A DNA stretch of 48,927 nt, taken from positions 1 through 48,927 of the forward strand of contig NZ_JAOSID010000004.1 in assembly GCF_030588185.1 (NCBI RefSeq). Reading direction: 5' to 3'. How positions within the stretch are numbered: the first letter of the stretch is position 1; each line of letters opens with the position of its first letter. The translations under genes and the position numbers were made by a program. The notes beneath the pieces are model-generated. The model saw only the letters and a list, made by a program, of their open reading frames with translations, made no database searches and was not told the origin of the DNA. This DNA comes from Candidatus Phytoplasma melaleucae. Its GTDB lineage: Bacteria > Bacillota_I > Bacilli_A > Acholeplasmatales > Acholeplasmataceae. Below, in pieces: positions 1 through 8,663 of the stretch.

Positions 1-306
1 GGTTGCAATTATCATTTTTTGTGTTACAACAAAAGTATAAATATAGGAAAAAAGTAGGTTATCACCAATGTCATTTGTCAGAGCACTTTTAACTTTCAGC
101 CATTATTAACCTTCTTATCACCTATTCCGCTTGAATTATTAAGTTTACTTCCTAAATTCAGAAAAATACGTAATCTTTTTGCTAAAAGTTCTTCTAATGT
201 TGTTAATACAAATAACACAAATTCTTATGCATCTTCTTCTGGTTCTCGTTACAAAATAACTAAACTCAATTTAGCTATTTTATTATTTCTTTTCTTATTA
301 ATCTTT

Positions 307-966
307 ATGGTATTTATTTTATTATCGATTAACTCCGATTTTAAAAAATATTTCAAAATAAATCAAAATAAATCCGGTGCTTATACTCCTGCTACAAAAT
401 TATCTGCTATTCCTAATTCTAATCCATCTTCCACTGCAGATTCATCTGCAAATGTTGTTTCTCCCACACATGCCAATTCTGCTTTGATATCTGTTAAAAT
501 ACCAACTATTACAATGAATGATAGTATTCGCGACAACCAATTAAACACTATCATTGCTTTTTCATCGGAATTAGCCTTTACTAATCCTTCTACCACTGAT
601 ACTCAATCATTAGATAAGAAAAGAAAACTTATTCAGTCTTTACAACAAATAAAACAACAAGTATTAACGAACACTGTCTCTATTAACGATTTTGAGACAT
701 TTGTTTCTGATTTTTGTATGCAAAAAAACAATTTGGATAATAATATTAATACCAACAAGAATTTTCATGACACCAATAACTCTATTTCTAATTTACAGCT
801 GACTCCTTCTGCTTCCTCGTCTTCATCCTCTTCTTTAATTAAATGTTTAAAATTTGAGGACTCTTCTATTTCGCCTTCTAGCATTATTTCTTCTTCCCAT
901 TCTTTAGATAGTTGTATTCAAACTTCTACAACTGCTTTAGCTGATTATGCTTCTTTTATGTTATAA
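307..966 (+). CDS. hypothetical membrane-anchored Ser/Asn-rich protein, 5' end missing or decayed
   Basis: I do not recognise this protein. From ATG 307 it has 219 codons, but the same frame is open back to a TAG at 55-57 and contains no ATG, GTG or TTG before 307. The ATG at 307 lies inside a hydrophobic segment (about 278-327, rich in Leu, Ile and Phe), so the true N-terminus was probably upstream and the gene is truncated, decayed, or continues past the window with a nonsense codon. After the membrane segment comes a short basic patch, then a long region rich in Ser, Thr and Asn, a short predicted helical stretch (around KLIQSLQQIKQQ) and a run of Ser near the C-terminus. This suggests one membrane anchor and a surface-exposed, low-complexity domain. 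A bidirectional terminator follows. Function unknown. Confidence 0.5.
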   Translation: MVFILLSINSDFKKYFKINQNKSGAYTPATKLSAIPNSNPSSTADSSANVVSPTHANSALISVKIPTITMNDSIRDNQLNTIIAFSSELAFTNPSTTDTQSLDKKRKLIQSLQQIKQQVLTNTVSINDFETFVSDFCMQKNNLDNNINTNKNFHDTNNSISNLQLTPSASSSSSSSLIKCLKFEDSSISPSSIISSSHSLDSCIQTSTTALADYASFML

Positions 967-990
967 AGTCGGATTTGAGTATTATTCATT

Positions 991-1024
991 AAAAAAAGAG
1001 TTATAAAGTTGATGAACTTTTTTT
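991..1024. terminator. bidirectional intrinsic terminator between convergent genes
   Basis: A stem AAAGTT (1005-1010) / AACTTT (1015-1020) with loop GATG is followed on the plus strand by a T run to 1024, and on the minus strand an A7 tract at 991-997 reads as a T run. It lies 39 bp after the stop of the plus-strand ORF and 34 bp after the end of metG, so it can serve both convergent transcripts. The stem is AU-rich, as is usual here. Confidence 0.6.
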
Positions 1025-1057
1025 ACAACAAATAATCATACTAGAAAAATCATTTTT

Positions 1058-2635
1058 TCATATATTTTTTGTTTTAATTAAATTAGGATTCCGTAAGCGT
1101 TCAAAAAGTTTTTTATCTGCTTGCAACATTGTTTTACTTCTAGTAATACCGAACTTTTTTAAACTAGAAAAAGTATTTTCTTCTGATTGAATATATTTTA
1201 GAATTAATTTTGCAGTTACAGGTAAAAAAGGTTTTAACAAAACCCCAATAAAACGCAAAGTTTCTACTAAATTATACAAGCAAAAATCTAATTTATTATT
1301 ATTTTCTGAACATGGGACTTTCGCTAAATTCCATGGTTTCACCATATCAATGTATTTATTACATGAACGAGCTAATTTTATTATTTGTGCTAAAGCATCA
1401 TTCACTTGGTAAAATAACATACAATTTCTTATTAAAGATAAAGTATTTACAGCTTTTTGAGATAGGTTAATACCTAAATCTTCTTTTATAAGAATTTTCG
1501 TTAGTTGATTGTTACGATACGATTTAATCATGCCTAAGGAACGACTTAATAAATTACCAATAGTATTTGCTAAATCAGCGTTATATTGATCATAAAAAAG
1601 ATCATAAGTTAAAATACCATCGGAAAGAGAAGGAATTTTACTCAAAACAAAATATCTAATAGCATCTGAAGGAAAAATCTGTAATAGATCATCTGTGTAA
1701 ACTACATTGTTAGTAGATTTCGACATTTTTTTTTCATTAAATAAAATCCAAGGATGAATTAAAAACTGTTTAGGTAAAGGCAAGTTTAAAGACATTAATA
1801 GAATCGGATAATAAATAAGATGGAATTTGCTAATGTCTTTACCTATAACATGTAAATCGCAAGGCCAATATTTTCTAAATTTATCATTTATGTTAAACAC
1901 ATTAAAATTCAATTCATCGTTTAAACCAGTAATATAATTGCTTAAAGCATCTATCCACACATAAGTAATATGTTTAGGATCAAAGCTTAAAGGAATGCCC
2001 CAACGAAAAGAAGTTCTAGAAATAGCTAAATCTGTAAGAGGGGTTTTAAGTAAATTAAATATTTCTTTTCTTCTTTCTATCGGTAAAATTAAATAAGGAT
2101 TTTCTTCTAAATACTTTAGTAATTTATCTTGATATTTAGATATTTTAAAAAAATAAACTTCTTCTTTAGTCCAAATAGGACTTTCGCCATTAGGCATTTT
2201 ATGATCAATTAAATCTTTTTCTGAAACATAACTTTCCTCCGAAACAGAATACCAACCTTCATATAACCCTTTATAAATATCGCCTTGTGCAAAAAGTTTT
2301 TCTAAAATAATTTGCACATTTTGTTTATGTGAAAGACTAGTAGTTCGGATGAAATAGTCATATTGAATATTTAATGAATCATAGATGCGTTTTATTTCTG
2401 TAGATATATGATTTACATATGCTTGAGCATTAATATTCTTTCGAGCAGCTTTTTTTTCTATTTTTTGGCCATGTTCATCTGTTCCAGTTTGAAAATAAAC
2501 ATCATACCCATCTAATTTCTTAAAACGAGCTATAGAATCAGCTAAAATCATTTCATATACATTGCCTATATGAGGGAGAGAAGAAGCGTAGACAATAGAA
2601 GTTGCAATAAAAAACTTTTTTTTTATCATATTCAT
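1058..2635 (-). CDS. metG: methionyl-tRNA synthetase
   Basis: Class I aminoacyl-tRNA synthetase that charges tRNA-Met, including the initiator. A HIGH-type motif reads PHIGN at residues 21-25, the stretch GTDEHGQKI follows, and KMSKS lies near residue 302 (EKKMSKSTNN). At 525 aa it has the catalytic core and the helical anticodon-binding domain but lacks the C-terminal tRNA-binding (EMAP/Arc1-like) extension seen in longer bacterial forms. The ATG at 2635 has AAAGGA 8-9 nt upstream; a second ATG two codons later is less well placed. It is the last gene of the tmk-holB-rsmI-metG run, and the same genes are neighbours in Bacillus. Confidence 0.95.
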   Translation of the reverse strand: MNMIKKKFFIATSIVYASSLPHIGNVYEMILADSIARFKKLDGYDVYFQTGTDEHGQKIEKKAARKNINAQAYVNHISTEIKRIYDSLNIQYDYFIRTTSLSHKQNVQIILEKLFAQGDIYKGLYEGWYSVSEESYVSEKDLIDHKMPNGESPIWTKEEVYFFKISKYQDKLLKYLEENPYLILPIERRKEIFNLLKTPLTDLAISRTSFRWGIPLSFDPKHITYVWIDALSNYITGLNDELNFNVFNINDKFRKYWPCDLHVIGKDISKFHLIYYPILLMSLNLPLPKQFLIHPWILFNEKKMSKSTNNVVYTDDLLQIFPSDAIRYFVLSKIPSLSDGILTYDLFYDQYNADLANTIGNLLSRSLGMIKSYRNNQLTKILIKEDLGINLSQKAVNTLSLIRNCMLFYQVNDALAQIIKLARSCNKYIDMVKPWNLAKVPCSENNNKLDFCLYNLVETLRFIGVLLKPFLPVTAKLILKYIQSEENTFSSLKKFGITRSKTMLQADKKLFERLRNPNLIKTKNI

Positions 2636-2661
2636 ATAATATCCTTTATTAAAATTAAAGC

Positions 2662-3519
2662 TTATTCAAAATTATTTGTAATACAGTATTTATGATAAAT
2701 TGTTTTTTTAGGAATTTTACGTTCTTTAGCTACCTTATTCAAAGCTTCTTTTCGAGAATAACCTTGTTTTAAGAAAAACATAATATGTTCTTCTAAAGAA
2801 ATATTCTGATACCAAACGAGCGATTTATTACCTTCAATCACTAAAACATATTCTCCTTTGAAAGATAATTTTTCTTGTATTACTTCATTAATATCACCGT
2901 GAATGATAGTTTCAAATTTTTTAGTTAGTTCTCGTAACAATGCGACATTACGTATTTGATATTGTTTTTGTACTAATAATAATGTTTCTTTTATTCTCAG
3001 CGGAGATTCATATATAATTAAAGTTCCCTCAAAGAAACGATATTGTACTAGTATATTTGTTTTTTTATTTTTACTTTTAGGCAAAAAGCCTAAAAATATG
3101 AAAGGTATATCAAAAGTAGATATACTAAAAGCAGATAGTAAAGACGAAGCACCTGGCACTGAACTCACATGAAAACCAGCTTTTTTGATTGTTCTCACTA
3201 GTAAAATCCCTGGATCACTAATTAAAGGAGTACCTGCGTTACTAATTAATGCTAATTGTTTATTAGCTTTTAATAAAGATAAAATTTGTGCTATACGTTT
3301 TTTTTCGTTATATTTGTGCAAAGAAATTAATTCATTTGTAAATTTATAAAAATGCAAAATTTTACGAGCACGTCTAGTATCTTCAGCAAAAATATAATCA
3401 ACTTTTTTTAAAATTTCTAAAGCTCTAAAAGTTAGATCTAACATATTACCGATAGGGGTTGAAACTAAATATAAAATAGCTTTAGGGTCCGTAAAAGTGT
3501 TTTGTGTTATTATTACCAT
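2662..3519 (-). CDS. rsmI: 16S rRNA (cytidine1402-2'-O)-methyltransferase
   Basis: SAM-dependent methyltransferase of the tetrapyrrole-methylase fold that 2'-O-methylates C1402 in the ribosomal P site. The N-terminus carries YLVSTPIGNMLDLTFRAL, followed by AEDTRRARKIL and the loop ISNAGTPLISDPG, all hallmarks of RsmI (formerly YraL/YabC). The 285-aa length is typical. The start ATG at 3519 has only a weak ribosome-binding site and lies 18 bp after holB, suggesting translation from the same transcript. Its partner for the same nucleotide, RsmH, is also in this window at 22.7-23.6 kb. Confidence 0.93.
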   Translation of the reverse strand: MVIITQNTFTDPKAILYLVSTPIGNMLDLTFRALEILKKVDYIFAEDTRRARKILHFYKFTNELISLHKYNEKKRIAQILSLLKANKQLALISNAGTPLISDPGILLVRTIKKAGFHVSSVPGASSLLSAFSISTFDIPFIFLGFLPKSKNKKTNILVQYRFFEGTLIIYESPLRIKETLLLVQKQYQIRNVALLRELTKKFETIIHGDINEVIQEKLSFKGEYVLVIEGNKSLVWYQNISLEEHIMFFLKQGYSRKEALNKVAKERKIPKKTIYHKYCITNNFE

Positions 3520-3537
3520 AACTAAAAAATTTTTAAA

Positions 3538-4488
3538 TCATAACTCTTTCTTTTTTTGTTCAATTTCTAATAACAAAGCCATTAGACAAAATGTGTTATT
3601 TAAAAAAAGAACTTTTTTTTCCATTCTAGCAAAAACTTCTAAAAAAATATTAATTTGGGGTAAAGTTAAATCGAGAAAAAATTTTTTATTTAATAAATTT
3701 TCTGGAAATGAAAACGCTAAATTGCTTTTTTTATAATGTAAATCTAAAAAAAATTTTGTCATAATAAAAATAAAATCATGCATAAAATGATCTTTTAGAG
3801 TTAAAAACTGAGCTTGAACAAATAAATTTTGCAAAAAATGAACATGATCGAAAACATTTATACAAAATAAAAAAAACTTTTTAAAATCTAAATAATAATT
3901 ATCTTTAGATAAATGTATATCTTTTTTATGCAAATCAACTAATAAAGAAATCAAAATAAAATCCAAAGCACCTCTTTTTTTTATTATCGAATCGTTGTCT
4001 AATACATAATTAGAATGATTACTTAAAGAAAAAACTTGAGCCCTTGAAAGAATAGTAGGTAAAACTAAATTAATATTGCTAGTTAATAAAATCCCTAGAA
4101 TATTTTCGTTGATAGGATTTTCTAAAAAATAAAGTAAACTACTAATAGATTGCTTATGAATATGTTCTATTTCCTCAATGACATAAACTTTTTTTTGTTG
4201 AATAAGAGAAGTTTGTCCAAAGTAATTATACATTTCTAAGATTTGTTCTCTTTTGATAGGCAAACTATTTTGTTGACACAAATAATAAAAATTAGGATAA
4301 TTATTTTGTTGAATTAACGTCATTAAAGGAATATGCAAAGAGTTCTTTTTAAGAAATTCATAAGCTAAATCAAATGCCAATTTTTTTTGTTCTTGAAGAC
4401 TTCCGCCTTCTATTAAATATAGATGAGATAATTTATCATTTTTAATAATTGTTTTAAATTGTTTTAGTAAAAAATCAGATGTATTCAT
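3538..4488 (-). CDS. holB: DNA polymerase III delta-prime-like subunit
   Basis: Clamp-loader subunit related to HolB/DnaX; it would help load the sliding clamp. Evidence is the start (HLYLIEGG followed by helix residues where a AAA+ P-loop would be), a central FLENPINENILGILLTSN segment resembling the Walker B/sensor region of delta-prime, and TILSRAQVFSL resembling the SRC-type motif. The P-loop is degenerate (GGSLQEQKK), as expected for delta-prime, which does not hydrolyse ATP. The zinc-module cysteines of larger HolB proteins are not evident. Its ATG overlaps the TGA of tmk (ATGA), implying translational coupling, and the tmk-holB order is typical of Firmicutes. Confidence 0.8.
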   Translation of the reverse strand: MNTSDFLLKQFKTIIKNDKLSHLYLIEGGSLQEQKKLAFDLAYEFLKKNSLHIPLMTLIQQNNYPNFYYLCQQNSLPIKREQILEMYNYFGQTSLIQQKKVYVIEEIEHIHKQSISSLLYFLENPINENILGILLTSNINLVLPTILSRAQVFSLSNHSNYVLDNDSIIKKRGALDFILISLLVDLHKKDIHLSKDNYYLDFKKFFLFCINVFDHVHFLQNLFVQAQFLTLKDHFMHDFIFIMTKFFLDLHYKKSNLAFSFPENLLNKKFFLDLTLPQINIFLEVFARMEKKVLFLNNTFCLMALLLEIEQKKKEL

Positions 4489-5102
4489 AAGTCAATTTGA
4501 AATAATTCTTTTATTTTAATAGCGATAGATAATTGAATTTCTTTTAAAGAACGATTCGCGTTAATTTTACAAATTCTTTGAGGATATTGTAAGCAAAGTT
4601 GTAAATAACCTTGTCTTACTTGATCATGAAAATGCTTTTTTTGTAAGTCAAAATATTCAATTTTTTGTTTTCTTTGTGATTTTAATCTTTGAAGAGCAAT
4701 GCTAGGATCTACATCTAAATAAAAAGTTACATCAGGTAACCATTCGCAAGCTAGTGGATTAATCTTTTGAATAAAATTTATTCCTAATTTTCTCACATAT
4801 CCTTGATATACAAAAGAAGAATCTAAAAAACGGTCACAAATGACAATTTTATTTTGTTGCAAAACAGGGATAATAACTTTGGTTAAATGTTCAGTTCTAT
4901 CAGCAGCGTATAATAAAGCTTCTGTTATAAAATCCACTTTATTATAAAATTGCATCAGTATTTTTTTAATCGGAATATTAAATTTACATCCTCCAGGTTC
5001 CTTAGTTAATATAACTGGATATTTGTTGACTATTTTTTTAAATAAATAAATAGCTAGAGTAGTTTTACCAACTCCTTCTCCACCTTCAAAAGAAATAAAC
5101 AT
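4485..5102 (-). CDS. tmk: thymidylate kinase
   Basis: Phosphorylates dTMP to dTDP in the cytoplasm for DNA synthesis. The P-loop GGEGVGKTT is at residues 7-15, the DRF(Y/H) motif appears as CDRFLDSSFVYQG near residue 90, and a basic LID-like stretch LKSQRKQK lies near residue 150. The 205-aa length is standard. Start ATG 5102 has AAGGT about 10 nt upstream. It leads the minus-strand group tmk-holB-rsmI-metG. Its TGA stop overlaps the next ATG, which is direct evidence that TGA is a stop codon in this genome. Confidence 0.95.
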   Translation of the reverse strand: MFISFEGGEGVGKTTLAIYLFKKIVNKYPVILTKEPGGCKFNIPIKKILMQFYNKVDFITEALLYAADRTEHLTKVIIPVLQQNKIVICDRFLDSSFVYQGYVRKLGINFIQKINPLACEWLPDVTFYLDVDPSIALQRLKSQRKQKIEYFDLQKKHFHDQVRQGYLQLCLQYPQRICKINANRSLKEIQLSIAIKIKELFQIDL

Positions 5103-5203
5103 AATATAAATACCTTATTTTCAAATCTAATTTAACTGTAACTATTTTTCTATTACAGCAAATAATAATATTATATGAAAAAACTTATTATTAAGTGATA
5201 AAA

Positions 5204-5232
5204 AAATAAACAAATAATTATTTTTATGTCAA
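5204..5232 (-). promoter_or_regulatory. possible promoter upstream of tmk
   Basis: On the minus strand a perfect -35 TTGACA (5232-5227) is followed after 17 bp by a weak -10 TTATTT (5209-5204). It lies in the 249-bp gap between ecfT and tmk, about 100 bp before the tmk start. The rest of the gap is plain AT-rich sequence. A better TATAAT closer to tmk has no good -35, so the assignment is tentative. Confidence 0.35.
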
Positions 5233-5351
5233 AACATTTTTAACTTAATTTTATAGTAAGACTTAAATCTATTAATCGCTAGAATTATTACATAATTATA
5301 TAAACTTTTTTTAAATATTTTAAAAAGATTTTCTGTTATACAAAAAATATT

Positions 5352-6362
5352 CTAACATAAAAAACTCCATACACAAAGCAACAAGCAGAAACATAACACA
5401 AAGTAATCTTGAACAGTCATTTTATAATGAATTAATTTAGTACGAGAAGCTCCTACAATATAACCTCTAGTTTCCATTGCATTAGCCAAAACCGAAGATT
5501 TGCGAAAAGAAATAATAAAAACAGGAATTAATAAAGATAATAAATAATAAATCTTTTTTAAAATATTTTTAGTGTAAAAGTTGATGCCCCGAGACATTTG
5601 AGCTTTAATAATTTTTTTGGTTTCTTCCAACAAAAAAGGGATAAACATAAAAATCAAAGACATAACAATAGAGAAAAATTCTAAAGGAAATTTAATTTTT
5701 TTTAAAGGGCGCAAAACATTTTCTAACCCATAATTCATTTCCATAAAAGAAGTAGTTTCTCCAAACAACATAAATAATATTAATATTAATAAAATACGAA
5801 TCAAAAGTGATAAAATTTTTAATAAATGTTGAGGTTTTAAAAAAAATATCTGTAGTATATTAGGTGCTAAAAAATTCAATTTATAAATTAAAAAAGGTAA
5901 TATGAAAATAAAAAAGAAAAACAAAATATAGTAAACATATTTGTTTATTTTTTTTTTCAAAATGTAAGCAAAAATTAAAATTAATAATAGAGTATAAGGA
6001 ATTGGCCAAATACAAATTTCAATATCATGTTGTGAAGATCTTGTTAAAGATAAATGAACCATTAAACTGAAAATAATAAGAAAATTAAAATTAGAAATTT
6101 TTTTTAATAAACTTATAAAAGAAATATCAATTTCTATTGACGAAAAAAACAAAAACAAAAAAAAGATAAAAACAAATAATGAATATAAAAATATCATTAA
6201 AAATCTTTTATGATTTAGTTCGCTTAAAAAAGTAATATCTAACCCTAAAACCACTTTAAATAAACAAATAATTGAAATAATTTTGACAGATGGGTGAATA
6301 AAGTATAAAAAAGATTTTTGTTTTTGAACATATAAATCATTATATACATTATCAATCATCAT
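5352..6362 (-). CDS. ecfT: energy-coupling factor transporter transmembrane protein EcfT
   Basis: Membrane scaffold of an ECF-type ABC importer that couples the ATPases EcfA1/A2 to interchangeable substrate-binding S proteins. The protein has several hydrophobic segments, and the C-terminal half has the two X-R-G coupling motifs as QMSRG near residue 256 and METRG near residue 297, which insert into the ATPases. At 336 aa it is longer than the usual 260-270 aa. Its start overlaps the end of ecfA2 by 11 bp, so the three genes are translated together. No S component lies in this operon, fitting a group II (shared-module) ECF system. Confidence 0.9.
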   Translation of the reverse strand: MMIDNVYNDLYVQKQKSFLYFIHPSVKIISIICLFKVVLGLDITFLSELNHKRFLMIFLYSLFVFIFFLFLFFSSIEIDISFISLLKKISNFNFLIIFSLMVHLSLTRSSQHDIEICIWPIPYTLLLILIFAYILKKKINKYVYYILFFFFIFILPFLIYKLNFLAPNILQIFFLKPQHLLKILSLLIRILLILILFMLFGETTSFMEMNYGLENVLRPLKKIKFPLEFFSIVMSLIFMFIPFLLEETKKIIKAQMSRGINFYTKNILKKIYYLLSLLIPVFIISFRKSSVLANAMETRGYIVGASRTKLIHYKMTVQDYFVLCFCLLLCVWSFLC

Positions 6363-7218
6363 TATCTATGTTGTCCTTTTGATAAAATTTTCGTAAATAT
6401 TCTAATAAATTTTTATAAGAATATGTTGGATAAAATGAAATATTCAATTTCTTTTCTAATAATCTAGAAATTTTAAAAGTTTGAGGTTCATATAATTCTA
6501 ATTCGGAAAATTTTTTATGACTAAAAAAATCGTCTTTCATACCATCAAAAATAATTTCCCCTTTTTCTAAAAAAATAACTCTATTAGCATATTCAGCTAC
6601 TAAATCCATATCATGAGTAATAAAAATAATAGTTTTTTTTTCGTTTTGATACATCTGTTTTAAAACATGCATAATTTCTAATTGACTTCTGTTATCTAAC
6701 CCACGAGTAGGTTCATCTAAAATTAAAATAAAAGGATTCATGACTAAAATGCCGGCAATAGCCACTTTTCTTTGTTGTCCACTAGATAATTGAAAAGGTG
6801 ATTTATAAAATAGATCTGATGTAATTCCAACTTTGTTTAAAGCATCGATAGATATTTTTTTGATAACTTCATTTGTTTGCTTAAAATTATTAAGAGTAAA
6901 CATTACATCTTTTAAAACAGTTGTTTCAAATAATTGGTATTCCGGAAATTGAAAAATTAAACCTATTTTTTTTCTTAAAGTGGTTAATTTTTTAGATGAA
7001 TTTTTAGCACTTATTTTTTGGTGAAATACTTCTAAATGCCCTTCTGAAGGTAACAATAAACCATTCATCATCTGGACTAAAGTCGATTTACCAGATCCTA
7101 TAGGACCAATTATAGCAATAAATTCATTTTGTTGGTTAATTGTTAAATTAATATTTTGAATAGCATATTTTTCTTTTTTTTTGTAGTAAAACGTTACATT
7201 TTTAAACTGTATTGCCAT
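6352..7218 (-). CDS. ecfA2: energy-coupling factor transporter ATP-binding protein EcfA2
   Basis: ABC ATPase of the ECF importer. Walker A GPIGSGKST is near residues 38-46, the signature is LSSGQQRKVAIA, Walker B is ILILDEPTRGLD, and the switch is FITHDMDL. The signature has SS instead of the common SG, an accepted variant. A C-terminal extension of about 60 residues follows the ATPase fold, as in CbiO/EcfA proteins. Start ATG 7218 has CAGGAT 7 nt upstream and lies inside the end of ecfA1 (25-bp overlap). It would act as a heterodimer with EcfA1 on the cytoplasmic face. Confidence 0.92.
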   Translation of the reverse strand: MAIQFKNVTFYYKKKEKYAIQNINLTINQQNEFIAIIGPIGSGKSTLVQMMNGLLLPSEGHLEVFHQKISAKNSSKKLTTLRKKIGLIFQFPEYQLFETTVLKDVMFTLNNFKQTNEVIKKISIDALNKVGITSDLFYKSPFQLSSGQQRKVAIAGILVMNPFILILDEPTRGLDNRSQLEIMHVLKQMYQNEKKTIIFITHDMDLVAEYANRVIFLEKGEIIFDGMKDDFFSHKKFSELELYEPQTFKISRLLEKKLNISFYPTYSYKNLLEYLRKFYQKDNIDNDD

Positions 7219-8018
7219 AAAATATCCTGTATTTGTTGCAAAATTTCTAGTTTTATTATGTTTAAATTTTTTTCCTGTTCCATTGCATAATATATTTTCA
7301 AAGATAACGGTAATTTAACAAAATATTTTTGCAAAAATAAATAATCTTTTATAAAATTTTTTGGCATATCTTGTTTTAGTAAACAACCTCGATTTAAAAA
7401 AATAATCTCATCGCTCTGTAAAGCAAATTCTAAATCATGTGTAATAGTAATTAAAATTTTCTTTTTTTCTTTATGAATTTTTTTTACAATATCGTTTATT
7501 TCTTTTACTCCTTGTGGATCTAAAAAAGAGGTTGGTTCATCCAAAATAATAATTTCCGGATTCATAGCTAAAACTGAAGCAATAGCTACTTTTTGTTTTT
7601 GGCCTCCTGATAAATCTTGAGGTTTTTTATCTAGTAAATCATAAATATTTAATTCTTGCGAAATTTTAGTAATTATTTGCTGCATTCGTTGCCTAGATAA
7701 TCTTTGGTTTTCTAAGCCAAAAGCAATATCACTTCGTACATCGAAACCTACAAATTGATAATCAGGATTTTGAAAAATAATTCCCATACAAGCTCGTAAT
7801 AGAGATAAATTTTCTTCTTTTAACTCGAAATTATTAATAAAAATTTTACCTTTTTGTATTTGCAATAAACCAGCTAAAATTTTAGCCAAAGTTGATTTAC
7901 CCGAACCGTTATCACCTATTATAGAGACCCATTGACCTGGCAAAATTTTAAAATTTATATTATTTAATATTGATAAATCTTTTTTATACCCAAAACTTAA
8001 ATTTTTAACAATAATCAT
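7194..8018 (-). CDS. ecfA1: energy-coupling factor transporter ATP-binding protein EcfA1
   Basis: First ABC ATPase of the ECF module. Walker A GDNGSGKST is near residue 37, the Q-loop is FQNPDYQFVG, the signature is LSGGQKQKVAIA, Walker B is IIILDEPTSFLD and the switch is ITHDLEF. The 274-aa length is normal. ATG 8018 follows TAGGT at proper spacing. In many Firmicutes the ecfA1-ecfA2-ecfT genes lie directly after rplQ, as here, with a 253-bp gap between that may hold a terminator and a promoter. It likely energises vitamin uptake, an important function in a host-dependent organism. Confidence 0.92.
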   Translation of the reverse strand: MIIVKNLSFGYKKDLSILNNINFKILPGQWVSIIGDNGSGKSTLAKILAGLLQIQKGKIFINNFELKEENLSLLRACMGIIFQNPDYQFVGFDVRSDIAFGLENQRLSRQRMQQIITKISQELNIYDLLDKKPQDLSGGQKQKVAIASVLAMNPEIIILDEPTSFLDPQGVKEINDIVKKIHKEKKKILITITHDLEFALQSDEIIFLNRGCLLKQDMPKNFIKDYLFLQKYFVKLPLSLKIYYAMEQEKNLNIIKLEILQQIQDILWQYSLKM

Positions 8019-8173
8019 TTTATACCTAATTTTTCAAATTTTATTTTATACAGAAACAAAACTAAACAAACTATAATTTCATTTTTATAATCTCATCCAA
8101 AATTTATAAATTTAGGAATGGCTAATTATTACATTACAAAAACCAAACAAAATATTTATTTTTACGGCAATAA

Positions 8174-8206
8174 TTGAAAAATTACTAAAATTGTTAGCTT
8201 TTTCAA
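8174..8206. terminator. possible terminator after rplQ
   Basis: In the 253-bp gap between rplQ and ecfA1 lies an interrupted hairpin: TTGAAAAA (8174-8181) pairs with TTTTTCAA (8199-8206), and CTAA pairs with TTAG inside it. It sits about 65 bp after the rplQ stop. The stem is AU-rich and the T run is part of the stem, so it is only a candidate for the end of the ribosomal transcript. Confidence 0.35.
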
Positions 8207-8271
8207 CAAATGCAAAATATGAATTATTAATTTCTTTTAACTTTAAAACCACTTATATACTGTTCAAATTA

Positions 8272-8628
8272 CTAAACCAGAGAAATAATTGCCATAGGAG
8301 CTGAATCGCCTCGGCGAAACTCAGTTTTAATAATTCTAGTATAACCACCGATTCTTGCATGATACTTAGTGGATATTTCATTAAATAATTTTTGTAAAAC
8401 AGTTTGATTTGGAGTCACTTTTTCATTGAAGAACAATAGCAAAGCTCTTCTTTTAGCGAACAAAGTGTTTTTTTTACCCAGAGTAATTGCTTTTTCAACT
8501 ATTTTTCTAAGTTCTTTAGCTTTGGATAAAGTAGTTATAATTTGTTCATGAATAATTAAATCAGAAACTAAACTTCTTAATAAAGATTTTCTTTGAGGGG
8601 TATTACGTCTCAGTTTACTATAACTCAT
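8272..8628 (-). CDS. rplQ: 50S ribosomal protein L17
   Basis: Large-subunit protein L17, the last gene of the alpha operon. The N-terminus MSYSKLRRNTPQRKSLLRSL and the C-terminal GGYTRIIKTEFRRGDSAPMAIISLV match the family throughout its 118-aa length. Start ATG 8628 has GAGGTT about 12 nt upstream, a slightly long spacing. It follows rpoA by 35 bp, the usual arrangement. Confidence 0.97.
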   Translation of the reverse strand: MSYSKLRRNTPQRKSLLRSLVSDLIIHEQIITTLSKAKELRKIVEKAITLGKKNTLFAKRRALLLFFNEKVTPNQTVLQKLFNEISTKYHARIGGYTRIIKTEFRRGDSAPMAIISLV

Positions 8629-8663
8629 TTTATAATTTAAACCTCTTTTTTAAAAATATTATT

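Noticed and set aside
381-596. Minus-strand frame of 71 codons inside the left-edge ORF
   Set aside because: It lies antisense to the longer plus-strand frame, has no ribosome-binding site at its start, and its composition looks like the reverse of the Ser/Asn-rich codons.
3497-3736. Plus-strand frame of 79 codons over rsmI/holB
   Set aside because: Antisense to two well-supported genes; low complexity rich in Phe and Lys, no family match.
8100-8113. Palindrome AAATTTATAAATTT in the rplQ-ecfA1 gap
   Set aside because: A 14-bp palindrome made only of A and T is expected by chance in DNA of this composition and has no T-run arrangement favouring a terminator.
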